DNA of 64,000 nucleotides from JADJGC01 sp964576925 (GTDB taxonomy: Bacteria > Zixibacteria > MSB-5A5 > CAIYYT01). Each line of letters starts with the position of its first letter. The first letter of the stretch is position 1. Location of the stretch: assembly GCA_964576925.1 (NCBI GenBank), contig CAZNWJ010000003.1, positions 408,537 to 472,536 on the forward strand, written 5' to 3'. A program made the translations under genes and the position numbers. A model generated the notes under the pieces. It worked only from the letters and a program-made list of their open reading frames with translations, ran no database searches and was not told where the DNA came from. This document shows positions 7,857 through 16,195 of the stretch, in pieces.

Positions 7857-8879
7857 ATGAAGCGCTTGCTGATCATTCGATTCAGCTCGCTCGGAGATAT
7901 CATCCTGACCGAGCCGATCGTGCGCGCTTTGCGCGCCACCTACCCCGATGCTGAACTACACTTTCTGACCAAGCAGCACTACTCCGAGCTCTTGACGTTG
8001 TTTGAGGGTATCGACCGCGTGCACACGTATTCTCCGGAATGGCGCGGCCGACTGCTGACAGACCTGAAACAACTAAAGTTGGACGCCGTGATCGATCTGC
8101 ACAACAACGTGCGCAGTCGCCTGGTGTGCGAGACCCTCGGTGTGAAGTCTCATCGCGCCAACAAGCAGTGGTTACGGCGCATGGCTGCCGTGAAATTCAA
8201 GAAAATGCTATCGCAGCCGCAGCATGCCGTTGAGCGCTTTGCGGCAGCGCTCAAGCCGCTCGGTATCGAATTGTCGTCGCGCAGCCCCAGGCTCACTGTG
8301 TCGCAGCTGGCCGGGGAGTGGTGGTCGCAGGAACGATCGAAACATCCCGTCGGTACAAACTACTTTGTAATCGCTGCCGGGGCCGCGCACGCGACCAAGA
8401 TGGCGCCGGCTGAATTGTGGCAGCGCCTGCATGCGCGGTTGAGCGAACGAGGATTTGTCAGTTGCATCATCGTCGGCAGCGAAAGCGAACGTGAAGTCCT
8501 GGAGATGGTGGCAGCTTCGACTGGAGGCGCACCGGTGTTCACCGGGACATCAATCGCAAAAACGGCCGCTATCGTGAAGTCGGCGCAGTTCGTCATCTCA
8601 AACGACTCCGGCCTGGCGCATTTAGCGGCCGGACTTAAGGTGCCGGTCGTGGCGCTGTTTGGCCCGACTCACCCGCTATTGGGTTTTTCGCCGCTGGGCG
8701 AGTATGCCGGCAGTTATACGGTCAACGAACGTTGCTCTCCCTGCAGTTTGCACGGTAGTCGTGAATGCTATCGCGAGGAGCGGTTTTGCTTTTCGAGAAT
8801 GGATGCCGATACGATTGTTGCCAAAGTTGAAGAGCTGATCGCTAAACGCGAGCAGCGCGGGGGAGCGACTTCGCAATGA
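7857..8879 (+). CDS. ADP-heptose:LPS heptosyltransferase family (GT9)
   Basis: 340 residues in the glycosyltransferase family 9 fold. The N-terminus reads LIIRFSSLGDIILTEPIVRALR, the standard heptosyltransferase opening. The donor-binding region near 250-275 reads NDSGLAHLAAGLKVPVVALFGPTHP. The family transfers L-glycero-D-manno-heptose to LPS inner core. The partner gmhB, which makes a precursor of the ADP-heptose donor, overlaps its end by four bases. A Cys cluster near the end (ERCSPCSLHGSRECYREERFC) is commonly seen in family members. I cannot say which heptose position it fills (WaaC, WaaF or other). Confidence 0.9.
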   Translation: MKRLLIIRFSSLGDIILTEPIVRALRATYPDAELHFLTKQHYSELLTLFEGIDRVHTYSPEWRGRLLTDLKQLKLDAVIDLHNNVRSRLVCETLGVKSHRANKQWLRRMAAVKFKKMLSQPQHAVERFAAALKPLGIELSSRSPRLTVSQLAGEWWSQERSKHPVGTNYFVIAAGAAHATKMAPAELWQRLHARLSERGFVSCIIVGSESEREVLEMVAASTGGAPVFTGTSIAKTAAIVKSAQFVISNDSGLAHLAAGLKVPVVALFGPTHPLLGFSPLGEYAGSYTVNERCSPCSLHGSRECYREERFCFSRMDADTIVAKVEELIAKREQRGGATSQ

Positions 8880-9427
8880 AAATGCGCGCCATTTTCTTCG
8901 ACCGCGACGGTACCGTGAACGTCGAGAAGGAATACAACTACGATCCTGACGAAGTGGAGTTGATCCCCGGGGCTATCGAGGCACTTCAAGCGGCAGCGAC
9001 GGCGGGCTTCAGGCTCTTCATCGTGACCAATCAATCGGGTGTTGCGCGCGGGCTGGGGACGGAAGATGATGTCCACAAAGTCAATCAGCGACTAGCCGAT
9101 CTGGTTGAGGTGGGGAAGATCAAGTTTGACGGGATGTTCTATTGCCCGCATCTGCCCTCGATCAGTGGGCCGTGCGACTGCCGCAAACCGAATCGCGGCA
9201 TGGTCGACCAGGCGCTGCGACTCTTTGAGATCGACCTGTCGCGATCGTTTGTCGTCGGCGACAGATTGCTCGATATGGAACTGGCACGCAATGTCGGCGC
9301 GACCGGCGTGATGGTGCTCACCGGGTATGGCGCTGACGAAGTGGATCAAGCGACTGAAAAGAACAGCCCGGCGTACGTTGCCGACGACATCTTGGCGGCT
9401 GTGAAATGGATCTTGAATCATGCCTGA
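8876..9427 (+). CDS. gmhB: D-glycero-D-manno-heptose 1,7-bisphosphate 7-phosphatase
   Basis: A 183-residue HAD phosphatase. The catalytic motif FFDRDGTVN places the nucleophile at Asp9 and the acid/base at Asp11. The zinc-binding loop CPHLPSISGPCDCRKPN (about 98-114) is diagnostic for GmhB against other HAD enzymes; motif III-IV appears as VGDRLLDMELARNVG. It removes the 7-phosphate from heptose bisphosphate in ADP-heptose synthesis. It overlaps the heptosyltransferase before it by four bases and the radical SAM gene after it by eight. No hldE or gmhA lies in the window. Confidence 0.94.
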   Translation: MKMRAIFFDRDGTVNVEKEYNYDPDEVELIPGAIEALQAAATAGFRLFIVTNQSGVARGLGTEDDVHKVNQRLADLVEVGKIKFDGMFYCPHLPSISGPCDCRKPNRGMVDQALRLFEIDLSRSFVVGDRLLDMELARNVGATGVMVLTGYGADEVDQATEKNSPAYVADDILAAVKWILNHA

Positions 9428-10427
9428 ACCGATTCTGGCCCGCTATTGGCAGCCGCTGGGGGGTGACGAAGTGCAATGCACGCTTTGCCCCCGCAACTGC
9501 CGGCTCAAGGCTGGGCAGATGGGAATTTGCATGGGGCGGGAAAACATCGAAGGCAAGCTTTACGCCACCAATTTTGGGCAGGTAGTGTCGCTGGCGATCG
9601 ACCCGATTGAGAAAAAGCCGCTGTATCATTTTTATCCGGGCACGAAGATCTTATCGGTCGGTCCTAATGGCTGCAACCTGCGCTGCAAGAATTGTCAGAA
9701 CTGGCAGATTTCGCAGCGAACGCACCCGACGCGGTTCATTCCGCCGCATGATCTGGTGGAGATGGCGCTGCACGCGCATTCGATCGGGATCGCGTTTACT
9801 TACGCCGAGCCGCTGGTGTGGATCGAGTATATCGCCGAGACGGCGCCGATCGCGCACAAGGCGGGACTCAAAATCGTTCTCGTGAGCAATGGTTATGTCA
9901 ATGAGGCGCCTTTTGCGGAACTGCTGCCGCAGATTGACGCGATCAATATTGATATCAAGTCGATGAATCCGGAATTCTACGGCAAAGTCTGTCATGGAAC
10001 TTTGGAGGATGTGTTGCGAACGGTTCGACTGACGGCGGCGAGCCAGACGGCGCTGGAGATCACGAATCTGGTGATCACGGGCAAAAACGATACCGACGGG
10101 GACTTCGAGCAGCTAAGCGATTTCCTGGCGGATTTGGATGAGCGCATTCCCCTGCACTTCTCGCGCTATTTTCCGAATCACGAAATGAGCGAGCCTGCCA
10201 CGCCGATCGAGCGATTGCAGCGGGCCTACGAGATCGCGACGAAGAAGCTCAAATACGTTTACGTGGGAAATGTCGAAATCAGCGGCACATCTGATACGCG
10301 CTGTCCCGGCTGTCAGGCGACGTTGATCCGACGCCACGGCTTTGCGTGCGAGACGGTGGGGCTGGTAGGGAACCGCTGCAAAAAATGTCGCCGGGAGATT
10401 GAACTATGGTTGCCAAACCACGCGTAA
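9420..10427 (+). CDS. amrS: AmmeMemoRadiSam-type radical SAM protein (AmrS)
   Basis: The 335-residue protein has the radical SAM cluster motif CNLRCKNC (about residues 85-92), preceded by GPNG. It carries two extra cysteine sets: CTLCPRNCRLKAGQMGIC near the N-terminus and a C-terminal zinc-ribbon-like CPGC...CKKC. This arrangement and the phrase SLAIDPIEKKPLYHFYPG are characteristic of the AmrS family, which is associated with AMMECR1 and Memo proteins. Neither partner is in the window. The substrate of the family is not well established. It overlaps the cupin gene by 22 bases. Confidence 0.88.
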   Translation: MPEPILARYWQPLGGDEVQCTLCPRNCRLKAGQMGICMGRENIEGKLYATNFGQVVSLAIDPIEKKPLYHFYPGTKILSVGPNGCNLRCKNCQNWQISQRTHPTRFIPPHDLVEMALHAHSIGIAFTYAEPLVWIEYIAETAPIAHKAGLKIVLVSNGYVNEAPFAELLPQIDAINIDIKSMNPEFYGKVCHGTLEDVLRTVRLTAASQTALEITNLVITGKNDTDGDFEQLSDFLADLDERIPLHFSRYFPNHEMSEPATPIERLQRAYEIATKKLKYVYVGNVEISGTSDTRCPGCQATLIRRHGFACETVGLVGNRCKKCRREIELWLPNHA

Positions 10428-10780
10428 TCAATATCACCGACTGCGAGCAATTCGTCACCAAGGACGGATCGAAAATCCGTGAAATCATGGCGCCGCGCAA
10501 TTCTCTCATCGAGAGACAATCACTGGCGGAAGCGGTGGTGCCGGTCGGCGGGTGCACGACAGAACATTACCATGCGACTTCGGAAGAAATCTACTACGTC
10601 CTTTCCGGTCACGGCGAAATGTGCGTCGCGGGTGAGACATTCTCGGTCAAACCCGGTGACGCGATCGCGCTTCCAGCAAGGACAATTCATAAGATCTGGA
10701 ATCGCAGCCAGGAAGATCTGGTGTTTTTGTGCCTCTGCGTACCGCCGTATGAGCACGACGATACGGTGATGACGGAGTAG
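10406..10780 (+). CDS. Small cupin-domain protein
   Basis: The 124-residue protein has a single double-stranded beta-helix. Metal ligands are visible as HYHATSEEIYYVL (His-x-His and Glu in motif 1) and TIHKIWN (His in motif 2), separated by GHGEMCVAGETFSVKPGDAIALP. Such proteins range from sugar-phosphate isomerases to dioxygenases and non-enzymatic binders, so no substrate is assigned. The 22-base overlap with amrS suggests coupled translation and perhaps a linked function. Confidence 0.82.
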   Translation: MVAKPRVINITDCEQFVTKDGSKIREIMAPRNSLIERQSLAEAVVPVGGCTTEHYHATSEEIYYVLSGHGEMCVAGETFSVKPGDAIALPARTIHKIWNRSQEDLVFLCLCVPPYEHDDTVMTE

Positions 10781-10785
10781 GAAAA

Positions 10786-11126
10786 ACACACCCCGTCTCG
10801 ATTCCCCTTTTGACATAACTCGCGGTAGTCGTGATCGGGCAGTCGTGCATCAAATCAACACTGTGACAAATGGCCAAGGCGGGGAATCGAGTCACCCCTC
10901 TCGAGGGACTGCTGAAAAAGTGCGATGCCAACGGAATAACACCCCTCGGTTTCCGTTTCCTCCTTCGTCGGAGACTGAAACCGCTCCCCTTGTTAGGGGA
11001 GAATTCGTTACGCACGAACGGCTCTCTAAGAGTTTGTTATTCCCCCTTAGCAAAGGGGGCAAGGGGGTTGTATTGCGCGATCACAGTCCGGAGAACTTTT
11101 TCAACACGCCCTCGAGAGGGGAATTC
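10786..11126. repeat. CTCGAG palindromic intergenic repeat, copy 1 (interrupted)
   Basis: This begins with ACACACCCCGTCTCGATT, has an inverted GGGGAATCGAG arm after a variable spacer, and ends in the palindrome CCCCTCTCGAG...CTCGAGAGGGG, which is split by the 205-bp element at 10906-11110. Related copies are at 13858-13944 (uninterrupted) and 18132-18430 (interrupted). Confidence 0.85.
10906..11110. mobile_element. 205-bp MITE-like element, copy 1, with CTCGAG target duplication
   Basis: The left end GGACTGCTGAAAAAGT and the inverted right end ACTTTTTCAACACGCC form terminal inverted repeats. CTCGAG is present on both sides (10900-10905 and 11111-11116), whereas an empty site at 13858-13944 has a single CTCGAG. 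Inside are further hairpins such as CCCCTTGTTAGGGG and CCCCCTTAGCAAAGGGGG. It differs from copy 2 (18210-18414) at three positions. It encodes no transposase and is presumably mobilised in trans. Confidence 0.82.
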
Positions 11127-11689
11127 TACAGGCTGAGCGAGCAATGAGCATGATGGCACGGTGATGGCAGAGTAGGGGAAACACCGTGACTGCGCGTGTT
11201 TAGAAGTGTTTCATCATCTTCGCTCTCTCTTACATTCGAATTAGAATTGTCGCGAGTTGGCATCTCAGAATTGAGAGGCCCAATCCGGATCAGGCTCAGA
11301 CATGATGACAACAGCGGACCGTAGTCAGAACGAGTACTCTCACAGCCGGTTGCGAAGGCGATCCGGCCTCAAGTAACACGTTCACGGCCGGGAACCCACT
11401 CCGTTAATGCGCAAACCCGGGATTTGCCAGCAGCGGAAGATTAGACGTCTTCATCCGCCGCGCGCGCACCGCCGAAGGAGTTTCGGGAGGCTATTGGGCT
11501 ACATCATGTCCCTCACTTATCCGTGGCGTTGGATTTATCGTGCGGATTGCCCCTGGTGATTTGTAACCAATTGGCAATAATAGCTTTACTGCAATTGATC
11601 TACGAAAAACTTGAAGGGGCAGTGAGCCACAAGGGGATCACTTTTGGAGTTACAGATGTGAAAGTGCAGTTGGACGTAAGGAAGGAGGG
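11127..11689. other. Intergenic stretch without a supported gene
   Basis: About 560 bases between the repeat and the ArsR-type gene. A 76-codon frame at 11523 runs into the 3' end of the regulator on the other strand, with no ribosome site or recognisable sequence. I see no tRNA, clear terminator or known repeat. A 5' leader or an unrecognised small RNA cannot be excluded. Confidence 0.5.
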
Positions 11690-12004
11690 TTACTTCTTTT
11701 TGCCGGGTGCGGCGGCAATGAGCGGCTTGAGGCATTCGAAGGCACGGAAGTAGCCGAGAGCGTCTTCGCGCAAACCGTCCTCGTTGAGCGCGTAGATCAC
11801 CTGCTGGCCGCGACGTTTGGAGACCAGAAGGCCGGCTTGTTTGAGCAGGAGCAAGTGGCGCGAAATCGTCGGCTGTGAGACGCTGAAGAAATCCACGATC
11901 TCACCGACCGAACGGGGGCGGGTGTTGAGCATGAGAAGGATCTTCAGACGAGTTTCGTCCGAGAGCGCCTTGAAGATCTGGGCTTGTTGTCTGCTGTCTG
12001 TCAT
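11690..12004 (-). CDS. ArsR-family winged-helix repressor
   Basis: The 104-residue protein starts at 12004 with GAGGCG about seven bases upstream; a longer in-frame extension would be coded by repeats and is rejected. It opens with FKALSDETRLKILLML and carries the helix-turn-helix SVSQPTISRHLLLLKQAGLL and wing KRRGQQVIYALNED, all typical of ArsR. The metal-sensing CxC motif of the alpha-3 helix is absent: the equivalent region reads RPRSVGEIVDFFSVS. It is therefore probably not an arsenic/cadmium-type sensor. No target gene is adjacent, and the next gene upstream is about 600 bases away on the other strand. Confidence 0.85.
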   Translation of the reverse strand: MTDSRQQAQIFKALSDETRLKILLMLNTRPRSVGEIVDFFSVSQPTISRHLLLLKQAGLLVSKRRGQQVIYALNEDGLREDALGYFRAFECLKPLIAAAPGKKK

Positions 12005-12102
12005 GATAACCGCCTCATTTGCTCGCTGATAATCGTTCGTACAAGGCGTTGTGTCAAGAGTTTCTATACAGAGAGTGGTATTCGTGGCATACAGCAAAGA
12101 GC

Positions 12103-12367
12103 AGATTGCTTCGTCGCGGCCGTTTGAGAGGGGACTCCGCAATGTGTATTCGCTCCTCGCAATGACACCCTCACCCCCGGCCCCTCTCCCAGAGGGCGAG
12201 GGGAGGGGGAGCGGTAGGATAGACATTCTTGTCTGTCGCAGTCGAGAGAGGAGTCAGACAGGAATGTCTAACCTACCGGAGCGAAGAGTGCGTCAGGTCG
12301 CCCGTCGCGGCGTATGAGGATTCTGCATGAGTAGCTTGACTTGACGCCTCGACGGAAGACCTGACGC
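12103..12367. repeat. Mosaic of four dispersed repeat families
   Basis: In order: the GATTGCTTCGTCGCGGC...CTCCTCGCAATGACA family (12103-12166), a CCCTCACCCC/CTCTCCC hairpin unit (12167-12210), a TAGACATTC inverted pair (12213-12277), and a unit bounded by GCGTCAGGTC and GACCTGACGC (12290-12367). All recur elsewhere in the window. No gene is supported here. Confidence 0.8.
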
Positions 12368-12599
12368 AACGGTCGGTGTTGGCGTCAAGACCGCGGGGAT
12401 TCTGACTTACGGGCAACTGCTGGGAGTTCCGGAAAGTGCCAGGATCGCAGGGATCCTGACCTACAAATCGATTGGCATGATCACGAGGGCGGGGTATTGA
12501 CAAAGAGGTTGACTATGGCGATATCGGGGCGTAGACTAAGGCTGCAATGGGGCCACAAGACGAGGAATTCTTCGCAGGTTAAGGCAAGATTGGTGAGCT

Positions 12600-13829
12600 A
12601 TGACGATGAAGACGAGTGACCGGGCGGCAAGCAAGGCCGCGATTTCCGCGCGTTCCACAGAGATGCAGGCGTCGCCGATTCGGCGGCTGGTGCCGCTGGC
12701 GGACGCAGCCAAGAAGCGCGGAACCAAGGTCTACCACCTCAATATCGGGCAGCCGGATATTATTACGCCGGCGGAGATCATGAAGGCGGTCAAGGAATTC
12801 AAGGATGAGGTTCTGGCCTATGGGCCGTCTCAGGGTTTGCTCGCTCTGCGCGAAGAAATTCGCAAGTACTTCCTGCGCTTTGACACGAAGATCACAGCGG
12901 ATGAAATCGTGGTCACAACCGGCGGGTCGGAGGCGATTCTCTTTGCCCTGATGACCGTTGGCGATGCCGGCGACGAAGTGTTGGTGCCGGAGCCGTTTTA
13001 TACCAATTACAACGGTTTTGCCAGCATGGCGGCGATGAAGCTGGTGCCGCTGCCGACCAGGGTTGAGGATGGGTTCCGGTTGCCGTCGCGAACAGAGTTT
13101 GAGAAGAGAATTACGCCACGGACGCGCGCGATTCTGTATTGTTCGCCCAATAATCCAACGGGAGCAATCTTCACGCGCGAAGAAGTCAAGATGATCGCCG
13201 ATATCGCGCTCGAACACAATCTTTGGATTTTGGCCGACGAGGTGTACCGTGAGTTCACCTATGATGGTGGCATGCACACGGGGATACTGAATTTGCCCGA
13301 AGTAGCGGATCGCGCGATTTGCCTCGATTCGATTTCGAAGCGATTCTCGGCCTGCGGGGCGCGGATCGGTTGTCTGATCAGCCACAACCGCGAAGTTCTG
13401 GATTCGGCGCTCAAGCTGGGGCAAGCACGGCTGTGTCCGCCGACGATCGAGCAGATGGGAGCGATCGCGGGGTATCAGACGATCGACCGCTTTCTCGAAC
13501 AGATGATCGGGGAGTATCAACTGCGGCGCGATATCGTGTGCGAGGAACTGGCGAAGATTCCTGGAGCGGTGTTCACCAAGCCGGCGGGTGCATTCTATAT
13601 CATGCCGAAGTTGCCGGTGAATGACGCCAATGATTTTGCACAATGGTTGCTGACCGATTTTTCCCATGATGGTGCGACCGTGATGGTGGCGCCGGGCGAC
13701 GGGTTCTACGCCGATCCTTCGAAAGGGAAGCAGGAAGTGCGGATTGCATACGTGCTCAAGGAAGCGGATCTGCGGCACGCGTTGCAGCTATTGGTGAGGG
13801 CGGTTGAGGAGTACAAAGGGCGGAAGTAG
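12600..13829 (+). CDS. PLP-dependent aminotransferase, class I/II (aspartate aminotransferase-like)
   Basis: This 409-residue fold-type I aminotransferase has NIGQPD near the start, the cofactor-binding TTGGSEAILFAL, the substrate loop YCSPNNPTGAIF, ILADEVYREF, and the Schiff-base lysine at residue 247 in DSISKRFSACGARIG. The C-terminal VRIAYVL supplies the carboxylate-binding arginine. The substrate could be aspartate, aromatic amino acids or alanine; the sequence does not decide. It stands alone between repeat-rich gaps and begins with ATG after a modest GGTGAG site. Confidence 0.9.
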   Translation: MTMKTSDRAASKAAISARSTEMQASPIRRLVPLADAAKKRGTKVYHLNIGQPDIITPAEIMKAVKEFKDEVLAYGPSQGLLALREEIRKYFLRFDTKITADEIVVTTGGSEAILFALMTVGDAGDEVLVPEPFYTNYNGFASMAAMKLVPLPTRVEDGFRLPSRTEFEKRITPRTRAILYCSPNNPTGAIFTREEVKMIADIALEHNLWILADEVYREFTYDGGMHTGILNLPEVADRAICLDSISKRFSACGARIGCLISHNREVLDSALKLGQARLCPPTIEQMGAIAGYQTIDRFLEQMIGEYQLRRDIVCEELAKIPGAVFTKPAGAFYIMPKLPVNDANDFAQWLLTDFSHDGATVMVAPGDGFYADPSKGKQEVRIAYVLKEADLRHALQLLVRAVEEYKGRK

Positions 13830-13857
13830 TCGGAATGCAGAACGATCACCGCAAGTA

Positions 13858-13944
13858 ACACACCCCGTCTCGATTCGCCCGGTTGAATTGAGAGGAGAGC
13901 AGAGATTGGGGGCGAATCGAGCCACCCCTCTCGAGAGGGGAATG
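13858..13944. repeat. CTCGAG palindromic intergenic repeat, copy 2 (intact, empty site)
   Basis: This has the same outer unit as at 10786 and 18132: ACACACCCCGTCTCGATT, a spacer, GGCGAATCGAGCCA, then the uninterrupted 16-bp palindrome CCCCTCTCGAGAGGGG at 13925-13940. It serves as the empty-site comparison for the two 205-bp insertions. A GATTGCTTCGTCGC-family unit follows at about 13973-14040. Confidence 0.85.
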
Positions 13945-14153
13945 AGGGGAATTGAGCTTTGTGGTGAGATTCAGATTGCTTCGTCGCGGTGGGATTCGTT
14001 GAAGGTATCGGGGGGCGTTCGCTCCGCTGCGCGCAATGACAGTGATTCCACCTTCTGAAGTCGGAACTACAGGACGGAATGCTGTGAGACGAGCCAGAAG
14101 GGGAGTTCAAATACCGCTTGTCCGCATTTGATGATCATCTATATTGGCCGCCA

Positions 14154-15641
14154 ATGAAGCGAACTAAACTTTTGTTCTTGCTGAAAATCGCCGTCTGCGC
14201 GGCAATCGCGCTTACTTCGAGCTCCCTTTATGCGGTCACGGCGAGTGATCTTTACAAGCAGGGGGATGTGGTTGAATTCCGGATCGACAAGCGCAATCAA
14301 GTAATCGGCACGCAGCGCGCCGAGTGCCTGGGAATGCGCGAAATCGAAGGCGAGCAATTGCTCACGTTCGCTATGAAGACGAAATCGGTGTTCGAGCGCT
14401 CGGGGCGTATGCTCGACCTGGATGTGACCTGCGAAGCGGGGTATCGCCCCAGCGGTTTGCCGAGGAGATATCATTTCGAACTCAAGGTCATGAACGTGAC
14501 GGTGACCTCGGACGGTGTCTTCAATGAAGCGGAGTACAGCGGCCGGTCGAGCCGGATGGGAGTTGAGCAGCCGTTTGCGTTCACCTATGAGCACTGGCCG
14601 ATTCTGCTCGACAATAATTTTGCGCTGCAATGGGAAATCGCCATGTATCAGGCGCGTCGCGAACCGGGCGATTCGCTGGGGGCCGAGGCAATGATCCCGC
14701 AGTTGAACCAGAAGATACCGGTTAAGATCATGATGCTTCCCTACGAGCAGATGAATTTCGACGGCGCCAACGTGCGCGTGCGCGTGTTGCGGATCGATCC
14801 GGTGAATCAGATCTTCTACATTGACGACAGCGGGCGACTCTTGAAGGCAGTTGATAAGGCGAACGAAATCACGGTGACTCGCCTGGCGGCAGGGCAATCA
14901 GTCGAGATAGCGCGCGAATCGATTTTCTCGCTGATTTTTGAGCGGTTTCCCGGATATTTCCTGCTTGTAGTGCTGGCGGCGATCTGGTTCGTGTTCTATG
15001 CGCGCGGTCATTGGCGTGCGCCGGTTGTGGCGATCGTGCTGATTGCCGGTATTGGTCTTTACTGGGTGACGCTGCAGTTTTTGCCGGCGATTCAGAATGC
15101 GTACTTTGGTTTTGCGATCAATCCGCGCTCGCAATCGATGAGCGTGTATATCACGCTGCTCGGTTCGGCGCTGATATTCGCGTTGGTGGAGTTGATCGCG
15201 ATCGCGATTCCGACCGCCGCGGGATTGACCATAAGGCCTGCAAAGACTCTGGCTTTCGCAATTGCGGTCGGAGCTGCGTGCGGTGTCGGCTTTGGCGTGG
15301 CGCAGGCGATGAATCTGACGGCGTTCAATGCCGATGGTTCCGTGCAGTTCAAGGTCGACATGATCCACAAGTTCGCCTCGATCGGGATGAACGCGGTGTG
15401 TGGTGCATTGTTTGGTGTGATAATCGCCACGCGCCAGGCTGCGGCATTCTATCTTATTCCGATCGGATTGAAAACGTTGTTCAACTGGGAAGCGGCGTTC
15501 TTGCAGAAGAGCGCGCTGACTCTTCCGCAGCATAGCGTTATCGGGCTATTAGTTGCGATCATTGGCGCGTTGATTTTGTGGTTATTGAGCCGCCGAATGG
15601 AGATGCCGAAGAATCTCGCGGTTCGAAACAGGACTAAATGA
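14154..15641 (+). CDS. Secreted-domain/polytopic membrane protein of unknown function
   Basis: The start at 14154 opens with a signal peptide (KLLFLLKIAVCAAIALTSSSLYA); a start 12 codons earlier lacks this logic. The 495 residues form two parts. Residues about 28-265 are a periplasmic beta-rich domain. From about 268 to the end there are six to seven membrane helices, including residues such as Glu in ALIFALVELIAIAIP and His in VDMIHKFASIGMNAV. That polar-residues-in-helices pattern faintly recalls intramembrane metalloproteases of the PrsW/YhfC/CPBP type, but I cannot support that assignment. It is followed by a ferredoxin gene about 100 bases later. Confidence 0.65.
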   Translation: MKRTKLLFLLKIAVCAAIALTSSSLYAVTASDLYKQGDVVEFRIDKRNQVIGTQRAECLGMREIEGEQLLTFAMKTKSVFERSGRMLDLDVTCEAGYRPSGLPRRYHFELKVMNVTVTSDGVFNEAEYSGRSSRMGVEQPFAFTYEHWPILLDNNFALQWEIAMYQARREPGDSLGAEAMIPQLNQKIPVKIMMLPYEQMNFDGANVRVRVLRIDPVNQIFYIDDSGRLLKAVDKANEITVTRLAAGQSVEIARESIFSLIFERFPGYFLLVVLAAIWFVFYARGHWRAPVVAIVLIAGIGLYWVTLQFLPAIQNAYFGFAINPRSQSMSVYITLLGSALIFALVELIAIAIPTAAGLTIRPAKTLAFAIAVGAACGVGFGVAQAMNLTAFNADGSVQFKVDMIHKFASIGMNAVCGALFGVIIATRQAAAFYLIPIGLKTLFNWEAAFLQKSALTLPQHSVIGLLVAIIGALILWLLSRRMEMPKNLAVRNRTK

Positions 15642-15743
15642 GCATTTTTATCTTGCGTGCCGATACCTTGTGTGTATATTCACAAGCGATGCGGCAGGTT
15701 GCTGGCGCATCGACATCACGCTGTCGCAGGAGGTTTTGATAGT

Positions 15744-15929
15744 ATGGCGATGAAAATCACTGATGAATGCACAGCCTGTGGACTTTGTCTGCCGGAGTGC
15801 CCCAACGACGCGATCGCCGAAGGGGATATTTACGTGATTGATGCCGTCAAGTGTGACGAGTGTGCGGGTGTGGACGGCGGAAGCCGTTGCGTCGCCATTT
15901 GTCCGGTGGATTGTATCATCAAGGCGTAA
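15744..15929 (+). CDS. 2[4Fe-4S] ferredoxin
   Basis: A 61-residue ferredoxin with two cluster motifs: CTACGLCLPECPNDAI and CDECAGVDGGSRCVAICP. The second loop is longer than usual (CxxC-x8-CxxxCP), a form common in Alvin/Chlorobium-type 2[4Fe-4S] ferredoxins. The start at 15744 follows GCAGGAGG; an alternative ATG lies two codons downstream. It carries electrons to low-potential oxidoreductases in the cytoplasm. A strong intrinsic terminator follows. Confidence 0.93.
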   Translation: MAMKITDECTACGLCLPECPNDAIAEGDIYVIDAVKCDECAGVDGGSRCVAICPVDCIIKA

Positions 15930-15950
15930 TCGGATTGATTCTAAATCCCG

Positions 15951-15982
15951 GTGCCGGCCTTTAAGCGGGTCGGCACTTTTTT
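15951..15982 (+). terminator. Intrinsic terminator after the ferredoxin gene
   Basis: The stem GTGCCGGCC pairs with GGGTCGGCAC around a short loop (TTTAAGC), followed by TTTTTT at 15977-15982. It ends the ferredoxin transcript ten bases before the next start codon. Confidence 0.9.
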
Positions 15983-15991
15983 GTTATTGAG

Positions 15992-16195
15992 ATGTTTACC
16001 GGCAAGCAAGCGTTTATCATCATCCTGATCGGCCTGACCGCCGTGCTGTTGATCCAGAATTCCGGCAATGTGCGGATTCACTTCACGTTCTTTCACTTCA
16101 CGATGCCGCTGACGGTGCTGATCCTGATCGCGGTCGGTATCGGCATCATCCTCGGTTTCTGGCTCGACCGCCCCAAGAGCAGTGGTAAGAAGTAG
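15992..16195 (+). CDS. LapA-domain (DUF1049) small membrane protein
   Basis: 67 residues with two hydrophobic helices (about 8-23 and 38-58) joined by the motif NSGNVRIHFTFFHFTMPL. This hairpin, with the N-V-x-V-x-F pattern between helices, is typical of the LapA/DUF1049 family. E. coli LapA (YciS) works with LapB in controlling LpxC and LPS assembly. It overlaps archease by 14 bases. Since a terminator lies just upstream, a promoter would have to lie within or near that hairpin. Confidence 0.8.
   Translation: MFTGKQAFIIILIGLTAVLLIQNSGNVRIHFTFFHFTMPLTVLILIAVGIGIILGFWLDRPKSSGKK

Noticed and set aside
11523..11753. 76-codon open frame
   Set aside because: It runs into the 3' end of the ArsR-type gene on the opposite strand, and has no ribosome site or recognisable sequence.
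12579..13778. Long antisense frame (399 codons) over the aminotransferase
   Set aside because: The sense frame has all the family motifs; the antisense product is Arg/His-rich with no known motif, a common shadow in GC-rich DNA.
14154..15641. Membrane protein as a PrsW/CPBP-type intramembrane protease
   Set aside because: Polar residues occur in the helices, but the EE-x-x-R and paired His motifs are not present in the expected order, so no protease call is made.
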